A stretch of DNA of 64,000 nt, taken from assembly GCA_040877545.1 (NCBI GenBank), contig JBBDNN010000034.1:53523-117522 (forward strand). Reading direction: 5' to 3'. The notes beneath the pieces were generated by a model, which searched no databases, was not told the DNA's origin, and saw nothing but the letters and a program-made list of their open reading frames with translations. Each line of letters begins with the position of its first letter. Position 1 is the stretch's first letter. The translations under genes were made by a program, and so were the position numbers. Source of the DNA: Gracilimonas sp040877545 (GTDB lineage: Bacteria; Bacteroidota; Rhodothermia; Balneolales; Balneolaceae). Positions 26,156 to 34,592 of this stretch are shown here, piece by piece.

Positions 26156-27412
26156 ATGCTAAAATCCTTTATAGAAGTATCCTCCCACTCACATTTCCCC
26201 ATACAAAACCTCCCTTACAGCGCCTACAAAACTGAAGATGGAGAAACCCATATCTGTTCTGCCATTGGCAGCTACCTTGTTGATCTTTTTGTATTGGATG
26301 AGGAAGGCCTTTTTGACGGGCCGGTGCTTGCTGACCAATTAGCTTTCCAGGATTCTACCCTCAATTATTTCATGAGCATGGGAAAACCTGCGTGGAACGA
26401 AGCCCGGGAAACTCTTCAAAATTTGCTCTCAGAAGACACTTCCACGCTCCGCGATAATAATGCACTCCGAAGCCGCGTATTTAAACTGATTTCAGAGATA
26501 GAGTTAGTCTTACCCGTTCAGATTGGCGATTACACCGATTTTTATTCCTCCGAACAGCATGCAAGAAATGTCGGTACTATGTTTCGAGACCCTGAAAACG
26601 CCTTAATGCCAAACTGGAAACACCTGCCAGTTGGATATCATGGGCGGGCAAGTTCGGTGGTTTTAAGCGGAACAGACCTGCATCGCCCTAAAGGACAAAC
26701 CATTCCAGGTGATTCCGAGTCGCCTGTTTTTGGTCCTTGTAAATTATTGGATTTTGAACTTGAAATGGGATTTTTTACCGGCCCCGGAAATGAACTGGGC
26801 AACTCTATTCTCGTGGAAGAGGCCGATGATCATATCTTTGGCTTGGCGTTGGTAAATGACTGGAGTGCACGTGATATTCAGAAATGGGAATACCAGCCGT
26901 TAGGACCTTTTCTTGCAAAAAACTGGGCTACAAGTATTTCTCCATGGATTATCACTACCGAAGCACTGAAGCCTTTCAAAATTCCCTTTGATGTACAAAA
27001 TCCCAAGCCCCTTGAATATCTCAACTTTCCAGAGCGAACTTCTTATGATATCCAGCTTGAAGTGCATTTGAAGAGTGAGAAAATGAAAGAGTCCCATAAA
27101 ATATGCACCTCAAATTTCAAGAATTTATACTGGGCGATGTCGCAGCAATTAGCTCATCACACCGTGACAGGCTGCAATGTTCAGCCGGGTGATTTATATG
27201 CTTCGGGAACCATCAGCGGACCAACCGAAGATTCCTACGGCAGTATGCTGGAGTTGGCGTGGAAGGGAACCAAACCTATTAAATTGCCATCCGGTGAAGA
27301 GCGTAAATTTATCCATGATGGAGATGAAGTCATCATGACAGGTTTTGCCCAAGGCGATGGATTTAAAGTTGGTTTCGGTGAAGTAACAGGAAAAATTTTA
27401 CCGGCAAAATAA
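26156..27412 (+). CDS. fahA: Fumarylacetoacetase
   Basis: A 418-residue two-domain enzyme of usual length. The N-terminal beta domain (FPIQNLPYSAYKTEDG start) is followed by the FAH catalytic domain. This contains DYTDFYSSEQHARNVG (metal-binding Asp and the catalytic His region), LPVGYHGRASSVVLSGT, LDFELEMGFF (metal Glu residues) and NDWSARDIQKWEYQPLGPF. It splits 4-fumarylacetoacetate to fumarate and acetoacetate, the last step of tyrosine catabolism. The gene follows the unknown 25116 gene and is probably co-transcribed with it; hmgA and hpd are not in the window. Confidence 0.96.
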   Translation: MLKSFIEVSSHSHFPIQNLPYSAYKTEDGETHICSAIGSYLVDLFVLDEEGLFDGPVLADQLAFQDSTLNYFMSMGKPAWNEARETLQNLLSEDTSTLRDNNALRSRVFKLISEIELVLPVQIGDYTDFYSSEQHARNVGTMFRDPENALMPNWKHLPVGYHGRASSVVLSGTDLHRPKGQTIPGDSESPVFGPCKLLDFELEMGFFTGPGNELGNSILVEEADDHIFGLALVNDWSARDIQKWEYQPLGPFLAKNWATSISPWIITTEALKPFKIPFDVQNPKPLEYLNFPERTSYDIQLEVHLKSEKMKESHKICTSNFKNLYWAMSQQLAHHTVTGCNVQPGDLYASGTISGPTEDSYGSMLELAWKGTKPIKLPSGEERKFIHDGDEVIMTGFAQGDGFKVGFGEVTGKILPAK

Positions 27413-27492
27413 ATCTCAAACAGAGTTGGCATTACTATATCAATAAAGAGGAGCATCAGTATGCTCGAATGAATCCTGAAAATTTAAACCCC

Positions 27493-28059
27493 TTACAAAA
27501 CTTCGAACCAACTCATCCCCGCCAGCAAAGCAAGCATCACTCCGGCAAACACCTGCGCTCGGTTTTCCCAGTGATAGGAGAGAATCTTGCCGAATTTGAG
27601 TCCCAAAATAGTATAGAAGACAGAAAATATTGCTATGGTTGATGCTAATAGAACAGGAGAAAAAGTGGCCGGGCCAATTCCTACTCCAAAACCCGCAACC
27701 AAATTATCCATACTCAATGCAAGCTCAAGTAAGATTAATCCCAGGATAGTAGTAACTTTTTCAGCCAGCTCTTTGTCAACTTCCGGTGGTTTTGTAGCAG
27801 CATAGAAGGATACCCCCGAAAGCCCCAATAAAATAAGAGCTGATAATGCAGTAGCGAACTCTCCAATTGAAGCCGATAAACTATCTCCCAGCCAAATTCC
27901 TACAAGAGGCATCAGAAATTCAAAAATTCCGAATACAATAATGATCCGCCAAATTCTTTTTGTTCCCAAAGTGCCAATAGCCAAAGCGGCAGCCAAATTA
28001 TTTGAACCGATTACTGCGCCAATAAATAGTAGCTTCCAAGTCATACCTGAAAAAGGCAT
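27493..28059 (-). CDS. MntP-family putative manganese efflux pump
   Basis: A 188-residue protein of about six membrane helices with two repeated helix groups. The first repeat has IGSNNLAAALAIG and the second LELALSMDNLVAGFGVG, which matches the internal duplication and the conserved acidic/Asn positions of MntP (DUF204). MntP exports Mn2+ from the cytoplasm. The normal first-repeat Asp is Asn here (GSNN), so metal preference could differ. No mntP (yybP-ykoY) riboswitch is evident upstream at 28060-28149. Confidence 0.75.
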   Translation of the reverse strand: MPFSGMTWKLLFIGAVIGSNNLAAALAIGTLGTKRIWRIIIVFGIFEFLMPLVGIWLGDSLSASIGEFATALSALILLGLSGVSFYAATKPPEVDKELAEKVTTILGLILLELALSMDNLVAGFGVGIGPATFSPVLLASTIAIFSVFYTILGLKFGKILSYHWENRAQVFAGVMLALLAGMSWFEVL

Positions 28060-28149
28060 TTACATTCAGTAAAGTTCTGCTTGGACGAACTTTTTAGAAT
28101 TTAATATCCACGGCTTTTACTATTCGGCGACAACCACAAATCCAGCTGA

Positions 28150-29274
28150 TTATCCTAATTTCTCCACAAAATCCAATTTCTCCCATGGAAATTCCTCTCT
28201 TCCAAAATGACCATAAGCCGCCGTTGGTTGGTAAATTGGGCGCTTCAGTCCAAAACGGTTAATAATAGCCTCTGGTGTGCAGTCAAAAGTACTCTCTATT
28301 TTATTAACCAGCTCAGCATCACTCATTTTACCAGTTCCATAGGTTCTCACATTTATAGAAACCGGATCAACCACACCAATAGCATAAGCCAACTGCACAA
28401 GACATTCGTCAGCTAACTCTGCAGCAACAATATTTTTGGCAATATGACGTGCTGCATAAGCCCCGCTCCGGTCTACTTTGGATGGATCTTTCCCGGAAAA
28501 AGCACCGCCGCCATGAGCGCCGAAGCCACCGTATGTGTCTACAATTATCTTTCGGCCAGTTAAACCTGTATCACCATGCGGGCCGCCAATTACAAATTTT
28601 CCGGTAGGATTTATATGATATATCGTCTCGTCATCAACGAGATGGGGAGGAAGAATTTCGGCAATAAGATGTTTTTTGATGTCGGCTTTAATCTGCTCCT
28701 GTGCCACACCTTCATCGTGCTGAGTAGAAAGTACAACGGTATGAATTCTCCCCGGCTTTCCATTTTCGTCATATTCAATGGTAACCTGGCTTTTATTATC
28801 AGGTCCCAGGTAAGGCATCAATTCAGTTTTTTTCCGGATGCGGGCCAATTCCTTCAACAAATTATGAGAAAACTGAAGCGGCATCGGCATAAACTCTTGC
28901 GTCTCTTTTGTGGCATAACCAAACATCATTCCCTGATCTCCGGCGCCCTTACGATCTACACCTTGGGCAATATCAGGGCTTTGGGTGTGAATGGTTGAAA
29001 GCACGCCACAGCTTTCCGAATCAAATCGATAGGAGGGTTTGGAGTAGCCAATGTCTTTGATGACGCCACGCACAATTTCCTGAACGTCCACATAAGCTTC
29101 AGTGGAAACTTCCCCCGAAACCACAGCCAGGCCGGTGGTAACAAGAGTTTCTACGGCAACACGTGACTCAGGGTCATCTTTAAGGAGGGCGTCTAAAATA
29201 GCGTCTGAAATTTGATCGGCAATTTTATCGGGATGGCCTTCGGAAACAGACTCGGAGGTAAAAAGGTTTTTCAT
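28150..29274 (-). CDS. metK: S-adenosylmethionine synthase
   Basis: A 374-residue MetK (ATP + methionine to SAM). N-terminal LFTSESVSEGHPDKIADQISDAILDA carries the ATP/methionine-binding His and Asp. The loop signature GAGDQGMMFGYA and the P-loop-like GGGAFSGKDPSKVDRS with its catalytic lysines are intact, and it ends near FPWEKLD. Length is normal. It is a single gene on the minus strand, about 140 bases from ruvB. SAM made here also feeds QueA at 51746. Confidence 0.98.
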   Translation of the reverse strand: MKNLFTSESVSEGHPDKIADQISDAILDALLKDDPESRVAVETLVTTGLAVVSGEVSTEAYVDVQEIVRGVIKDIGYSKPSYRFDSESCGVLSTIHTQSPDIAQGVDRKGAGDQGMMFGYATKETQEFMPMPLQFSHNLLKELARIRKKTELMPYLGPDNKSQVTIEYDENGKPGRIHTVVLSTQHDEGVAQEQIKADIKKHLIAEILPPHLVDDETIYHINPTGKFVIGGPHGDTGLTGRKIIVDTYGGFGAHGGGAFSGKDPSKVDRSGAYAARHIAKNIVAAELADECLVQLAYAIGVVDPVSINVRTYGTGKMSDAELVNKIESTFDCTPEAIINRFGLKRPIYQPTAAYGHFGREEFPWEKLDFVEKLG

Positions 29275-29414
29275 GCTAAATTTTTTTCTAAAATAAGGTG
29301 CTTTCGGTTAGGGAATTATGGCGGCTTTATTTTAATTGGTTTGGCCACACAAAGGCCGCAAAGTTAAAAAGAATTTGCAAGAAATTAGTTATTAAGTAAG
29401 TAACATTTTAAAAA

Positions 29415-30431
29415 CTACGAATTAAAAAGATCAATATTCGCCTCACCCGGATCAACACCTAAATACTGATATGCTTTCCTCGTGGTAATCCTCCCTTTTG
29501 GTGTTCGCTGTAAAAAGCCTTCTTTGATAAGAAAAGGTTCGTAAACCTCTTCAATCGTTCCTTTGTCTTCGCCCACAGCCACACCCAGTGTGCTCAGGCC
29601 AACGGGGCCGCCTTCGTAATTTTCAATGATAGCGCGAAGCAGTCGGATGTCCATATCATCGAGCCCATTGGTATCTACATCAAGAGCATTGAGTGCTTTA
29701 TCGGCAATCTTATCATCAATAGAATCCATTCCCTCAACCTGGGCAAAATCACGCGTGCGGCGCAAAAGCTTATTTACAATGCGGGGAGTCCCGCGGCTTC
29801 TCCGGGCTATTTCGTGCGCACCGGATTCGGTGATGCCCACACTCATTATATCTGCCGTTCGAAGGGCAATTCGCTGCAACAATTCTACATCGTAATAATC
29901 CAGCCGCATATCAATCCCGAAACGAGCACGAAGTGGTGCGGTCAGCAGGCCCTTTCGGGTAGTAGCTCCTACTAGTGTAAAATGATTTAATTCAATCTGA
30001 ATACTTCGTGCATTCGGGCCGGAATCGATCATAATATCCAGCTTGTAATCTTCCATCGCAGAATACAGGTATTCTTCAATCACTGGATTCAAGCGGTGAA
30101 TTTCATCAATAAAAAGAACATCTCCCTCTTCCAGGTTTGTCAGCATACCGGCTAAATCTCCAGGCTTTTCAAGTACCGGGCCGGTTGTGGGACGAATTTT
30201 ACTGCCCATTTCACTGGCAATAATATAGGAAAGGGTGGTTTTACCCAAGCCCGGAGGCCCGGAAAGAATTACATGATCGAGCGCATCACCACGTTGTTTT
30301 GCCGCTTTGATAAAAACAGCCAAATTGGAAATTGTTTTATGCTGTCCAATAAAATCATTTAACGAAGAAGGGCGAACCGTTTGTTCAAAAACTTCTTCTT
30401 TTTCGGAAGGATTTAATAAGGGGTTTTGCAC
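29415..30431 (-). CDS. ruvB: Holliday junction branch migration ATPase RuvB
   Basis: 338 residues starting with GTG at 30431. The AAA+ core shows Walker A GPPGLGKTTLS, Walker B DVLFIDEIHRL, sensor GATTRKGLLTAPLRARFG with the arginine finger region, and the C-terminal winged-helix end (GRITTRKAYQYLG). RuvB hexamers drive branch migration with RuvA. No ruvA or ruvC is in the window, as is common when the genes are dispersed. Confidence 0.98.
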   Translation of the reverse strand: MQNPLLNPSEKEEVFEQTVRPSSLNDFIGQHKTISNLAVFIKAAKQRGDALDHVILSGPPGLGKTTLSYIIASEMGSKIRPTTGPVLEKPGDLAGMLTNLEEGDVLFIDEIHRLNPVIEEYLYSAMEDYKLDIMIDSGPNARSIQIELNHFTLVGATTRKGLLTAPLRARFGIDMRLDYYDVELLQRIALRTADIMSVGITESGAHEIARRSRGTPRIVNKLLRRTRDFAQVEGMDSIDDKIADKALNALDVDTNGLDDMDIRLLRAIIENYEGGPVGLSTLGVAVGEDKGTIEEVYEPFLIKEGFLQRTPKGRITTRKAYQYLGVDPGEANIDLFNS

Positions 30432-30637
30432 GTTTAACCGGTGATCTTTGTTTGCTCTGAATTTAGAGAATTATACTTAGTTTTAAGGCGAATTGCGATC
30501 TATTAAACTACGGGTCTCACAAAAAAGAAATAAAGTGGATATGAAAATATCGAATTAATTTCTCTGTGAGTGCTGTGGTAAAATAAAATAGCTAAAGAGC
30601 TTTATTGCCACCGACGAAATTTCCTTCCCAAGACCAT

Positions 30638-31426
30638 CTAATTCAACTGCTGAATATCAAAATTATCGTAATCATATTTTCCAAGATCATAATTTAGCTT
30701 CTGTAAAAGACGAAAAGCGGCGGTTCGGAAAACTCCATCCAGCCGGTAAGCTTCATAAACAGCTTCCCGGGCAACCTCTAATTCCCCCACATTAATCAAG
30801 GCATTTCCAAGATACCAATAGGCTTTTTCAGAAATCATTCGGCTGTGTTCAGCCCTGTTTGCAGATTCCCGGAATGAATTTATGGAATCAGGGTATTTTC
30901 CTTCATTATATAAGACGATACCTTTATTCAGAAAAGCTTTTGAGCCGTAAGGTTCTTCATCATAATTATTGATTACTATGTCAAAAAGCTCAAGTGCACG
31001 CTCACCATTCCCGGAGATTACTGCTTTAAACCCGAGATTTAACAAAGAATCGGCTTCGCTGATTTTCAGATCATCTGCGCGTATACCATCGGCAGTTTCA
31101 ATCTGTCCTGGCTCAATATTGGTAACCAGAAATTCATCCATATCTGTAGGGGTGTTTACACGAAAAAGCTGAACCATTGCCACAATCAAAACAACAGCGG
31201 CAGCCGCAATGTGCCAGGTCCAGCCAGATAATGGATGAACTGTGGCTTTTTTAACCTTACTTTCTGAAAGAAGAGCTTTGGTGCCGGCTTCCACTTCAAG
31301 CAAGTCCAGCAATTCAGGGTTTTTTGCAAATTCATTCCACAAAGATTGTATGCCTTCTTCAGAAAGCTTCCCCTTTACATAGGCGTCAATTTGTTTTCGT
31401 ATTTTTTGTTCTCTCGTGTTTTCCAT
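30638..31426 (-). CDS. Single-pass membrane TPR protein, putative anti-sigma factor
   Basis: 262 residues with one membrane helix at about residues 71-88 (WHIAAAAVVLIVAMVQLF). The cytoplasmic N-terminal 65 residues (REQKIRKQIDAYVKGKLSEEGIQSLWNEF) resemble an anti-sigma or zf-HC2-type head but without Cys/His zinc ligands. The periplasmic side carries TPR repeats (ADSLLNLGFKAVISGNGERALELFD and GIVLYNEGKYPDSINSFRE). It directly follows the ECF sigma gene with a 77-base gap on the same strand, the usual sigma/anti-sigma order. The call is therefore mostly by context and architecture. Confidence 0.72.
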   Translation of the reverse strand: MENTREQKIRKQIDAYVKGKLSEEGIQSLWNEFAKNPELLDLLEVEAGTKALLSESKVKKATVHPLSGWTWHIAAAAVVLIVAMVQLFRVNTPTDMDEFLVTNIEPGQIETADGIRADDLKISEADSLLNLGFKAVISGNGERALELFDIVINNYDEEPYGSKAFLNKGIVLYNEGKYPDSINSFRESANRAEHSRMISEKAYWYLGNALINVGELEVAREAVYEAYRLDGVFRTAAFRLLQKLNYDLGKYDYDNFDIQQLN

Positions 31427-31503
31427 GATCGTATGGTTTAATTCAGAATGTATTTATAAATACATTCTGTTTGTTAGAGCGATGAAAAAGCAATTCCTTA
31501 CAA

Positions 31504-32049
31504 TTAAAGTTTAATTTTTTTTTGATAACACTCTTTGAGGAGGTTAATGACCCTGTGTTTTTTGGTCCAGGCATTATTCACCGAGATTCCAAAATGATCG
31601 GCTATAACCGATGTTTCGTTAGCCGCATTATTAAACCAGTATTGTATATAATTCTTAAAATCGGGTTTTAAGGCTTCTATACAACGTTGTAGTATATTCA
31701 TTTTCTCCTCGTTAAGCAGGCGATGTAATTGATCGGGTTTTTGAAAATGAGAGTCCGGCAGCTCATCAAATTTACTTTCTTTGTCTTTAGCCAAACCTTT
31801 AAAATATTCATGCTTTGCGGTAGTAAATAAATAGGAAATGATCACATCCGGATTTTCAAGTTTATCTCCCCGGATTTTTTCAATTGCAATCAACAACGTA
31901 TTTTGTGCACAATCTTCGGCATCCTGCTGAGAAACATTCAGACGGACCCGAAGGAATTTAATCAGCACAGCGGTAATCACTTTAACCTGCTTGGCTATAA
32001 TGTCTTTATCATTTTCTAATACGGCACCCACAAATTTTGAATAATCCAT
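31504..32049 (-). CDS. ECF-type RNA polymerase sigma factor
   Basis: ATG 32049 (GGGAC just upstream) is chosen over 32100, whose extra 17 residues overlap the divergent scpA leader. The 181-residue protein has sigma region 2 (SQQDAEDCAQNTLLIAIEKI, the DAEDxxQ motif) and a region 4 helix-turn-helix (NETSVIADHFGISVNNAWTKKHRVINLL). ECF factors control envelope or stress regulons and are held by an anti-sigma partner, here probably the TPR membrane protein just downstream. The region 4 link (ALKPDFKNYIQYWF) is atypical but still in range. Confidence 0.85.
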   Translation of the reverse strand: MDYSKFVGAVLENDKDIIAKQVKVITAVLIKFLRVRLNVSQQDAEDCAQNTLLIAIEKIRGDKLENPDVIISYLFTTAKHEYFKGLAKDKESKFDELPDSHFQKPDQLHRLLNEEKMNILQRCIEALKPDFKNYIQYWFNNAANETSVIADHFGISVNNAWTKKHRVINLLKECYQKKIKL

Positions 32050-32144
32050 GTCCCTATTTTTCCCATATTTATTAGCTGGTAAAATAACATTCAGGAGCAA
32101 AAAGAAAATAAAGAAATTAAACTTTCAACAACGTAGTTTCAGGT

Positions 32145-32885
32145 ATGTACAGAGTTCAGCTTAATAATTTTGAAGGACCGCTCGATTTGCTCCTCTTTTT
32201 TATCAAAAGAGACGAGCTCGAAATTTATGATATTCCTATTTCATACATCACCAAACAGTTCCTGGAGTACATGTATCTGTTGGAAGAATTAGACCTGGAT
32301 GTGGCGAGTGAATTTATACTCATGGCCAGTATGCTAATGTCGATAAAGGCTAAAATGATGCTCCCGCGCGAAGATGCCGACGATGACGAACTCGATGAAA
32401 CCGATCCTCGTTATGAGTTGATTCAGCGTCTGCTCGAGTATAAACGGTATAAAGAAATGGCCATAAAAATGGCTGATATTGATGAGGAAACACGCAAACA
32501 ATATATGCGAGGATATCCCGAAGCGGACGAAGTAGATCAGCAGGCAACCGGTGAAGCTTTACAGGATGTAACCATGTTTCATCTGATCGCCGCTTTTAAA
32601 AAAGTACTGCACGATATTGAGCGGAAAAATATAGTACACCATGTAGAGAAGGTCGATACCACTGTTGAAGAACAGGCAGAATATGTGTTAAATACTTTAC
32701 AAGCCCGTGGCAGGCAGTCATTTTGGGACATCTGCTCCGAGCTTAAAAATAAAATATATGTAGTGGTAACCTTCCTTGCCGTTCTTGAAATGATAAAAGA
32801 GCAACAAATAAATTTATTCCTCGAAGACGACCCCACTCAATTTTATCTGGACCTTAAGCCTGTTAACGAAATAATAGGCGCATAA
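32145..32885 (+). CDS. scpA: Segregation and condensation protein A
   Basis: A 246-residue kleisin. It opens YRVQLNNFEGPLDLLLFFIKRDELEIYDIPI, the N-terminal helix that touches the SMC neck, then FILMASMLMSIKAKMMLPRE. The C-terminal winged helix includes FLAVLEMIKEQQINLFLEDD. ScpA bridges the SMC heads and recruits ScpB; scpB is not adjacent. It diverges from the ECF sigma gene with about 95 bases between starts, and is followed by an M28 peptidase gene 21 bases downstream. Confidence 0.95.
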   Translation: MYRVQLNNFEGPLDLLLFFIKRDELEIYDIPISYITKQFLEYMYLLEELDLDVASEFILMASMLMSIKAKMMLPREDADDDELDETDPRYELIQRLLEYKRYKEMAIKMADIDEETRKQYMRGYPEADEVDQQATGEALQDVTMFHLIAAFKKVLHDIERKNIVHHVEKVDTTVEEQAEYVLNTLQARGRQSFWDICSELKNKIYVVVTFLAVLEMIKEQQINLFLEDDPTQFYLDLKPVNEIIGA

Positions 32886-32906
32886 ATAAACCTATACATA
32901 ATTAAA

Positions 32907-34532
32907 ATGAACAAACTACTATTACTCACCGCTGTTTTTGCCGTTTCTGCATGCAGTGTTTTTGAAAAAAGCTCAACTACTCCTCCCAACATTTTTGATT
33001 ATAGCCATAATATAACAGAAGAAGGCCTTTATGCTGATCTTGCTGTAATTTCTCACGACTCTCTGGAAGGACGTGAAACAGGAACAGGGGGATTAGAAAA
33101 AGCTGCAAGATTTCTTGCCGGACAATACGAAACCCACGGTTTGCAAGCTGTAGGAGATGACGGTTCATACTTTCAACATTTCGATTTAGTTCAGCCTACA
33201 GTAGATAAAATAGAATACACTGTCACCAGTTTTGATGGGGATTCCGTTTTAGATTCTTCTACACATAGCAGTGAAGAAACTGGCAATTTTGTTACTCTTT
33301 ACGGGGGAAATTCTCCCCTTAGCGGCCCCATAGTATTTGCAGGAAAGGGGATGTTTAATGAAAGTGAGGGGATTAATCATTTTCCCGAAGATGCAGAAGG
33401 CAAATGGCTTCTGGTTTTCTTTGATCGTGCCCAAACGGATATGAATTACCTGCAACAGAGCATGAATTCAGGCGCCCTTGGTATTATTATGTTAACCGGT
33501 ATTGATGAAATTGAGGACTTTAATGAACAAGCAGAAAATCGTAAAGCTTCCTTTGAAAGAGGCGGGGGAATGTCACTTGCTTACATGCAAGAAGATAATG
33601 GAGAAGTTTTATCTCCGGCCTTCAACAGGATTCACCCAGAATTAGCTGCCACTTTACTGGGTATTGATAGCCTGAAAGCTTTGGAACAGGTTGATGATAG
33701 AATTATTGAGGATCCAGCTGCATTCACCGCAAGGCCGCTTGATTATAACCTGGAGCATGTTCCTTCGGTTAACGAAAATGTGGTTACCACTAAAAATGTG
33801 GTGGCTTTTTTAGAGGGAAGTGATCCCGACTTTAAAGAGGAAGTGGTGGTACTAAGTTCTCATTATGATCATGTAGGCATTGGCCAGCCGGATTCCACCG
33901 GAGATGGCTTATATAATGGCGCTGATGATGATGGCAGCGGCACTATTACTACACTGCAAACTGCAATTGCAATGGCTGCGGCTAAAGAAGCTGGCGCAGG
34001 CCCGAAACGGAGCGTATTGTTCCTGCATGTTTCAGCTGAAGAAAAAGGATTACTGGGATCGCGTTATTATTCCGATCATCCTATATACCCCATAGAAAAC
34101 ACGGTCGCTAATATAAACATAGATATGATTGGCCGGGTAGACGAGCATCACGAACAAGACAGCAGTTATGTTTACATTATTGGGGGCGAAATTATTTCAT
34201 CCGGCCTGGACAGCTTAACTGAGGTAGCCAATTCAATGGGCCCAGAACTCACTTTAAGTAAAAGATATAATGACCTTGACGACCCCAACCAATTTTACCG
34301 CCGCAGCGACCATTGGAACTTTGGCCGACTTGGCGTGCCTTTTGTATTCTTTTTCACTGGAGTACATGCCGATTATCACCGGCCCTCTGATGAAATTGAC
34401 AAGATCACCTTTACCCCTTATTTGAAGCGCACTCAACTGGTATATAATTTAACCGCACTGCTGGCAAATTCAGACGAGCGCCCGGTAGTGGATAACCAGG
34501 AATTCATCGAGAAAACTCAAATTCAGCCGTAG
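32907..34532 (+). CDS. M28-family metallopeptidase lipoprotein with PA-domain insertion
   Basis: 541 residues. Lipoprotein signal MNKLLLLTAVFAVSACSVF with lipobox VSAC. The M28 zinc-binding segments appear in order: SSHYDHVGIG, YNGADDDGSGT, HVSAEEKGLLGS, NINIDMIGR and FTGVHADYHRPSDE. Between the N-terminal part and the catalytic core (about residues 130-260) lies a protease-associated (PA) domain, LSGPIVFAGKGMF...GALGIIMLTG. It is an exported aminopeptidase, a paralogue of the one at 10923 but with PA instead of PDZ. Probably in a transcription unit with scpA by spacing. Confidence 0.92.
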   Translation: MNKLLLLTAVFAVSACSVFEKSSTTPPNIFDYSHNITEEGLYADLAVISHDSLEGRETGTGGLEKAARFLAGQYETHGLQAVGDDGSYFQHFDLVQPTVDKIEYTVTSFDGDSVLDSSTHSSEETGNFVTLYGGNSPLSGPIVFAGKGMFNESEGINHFPEDAEGKWLLVFFDRAQTDMNYLQQSMNSGALGIIMLTGIDEIEDFNEQAENRKASFERGGGMSLAYMQEDNGEVLSPAFNRIHPELAATLLGIDSLKALEQVDDRIIEDPAAFTARPLDYNLEHVPSVNENVVTTKNVVAFLEGSDPDFKEEVVVLSSHYDHVGIGQPDSTGDGLYNGADDDGSGTITTLQTAIAMAAAKEAGAGPKRSVLFLHVSAEEKGLLGSRYYSDHPIYPIENTVANINIDMIGRVDEHHEQDSSYVYIIGGEIISSGLDSLTEVANSMGPELTLSKRYNDLDDPNQFYRRSDHWNFGRLGVPFVFFFTGVHADYHRPSDEIDKITFTPYLKRTQLVYNLTALLANSDERPVVDNQEFIEKTQIQP

Positions 34533-34592
34533 AAAAAATTGAACATGAACAACGGGCAAGGAAGAGAAGGTTGAAAATTCTTGCTCGTATGT

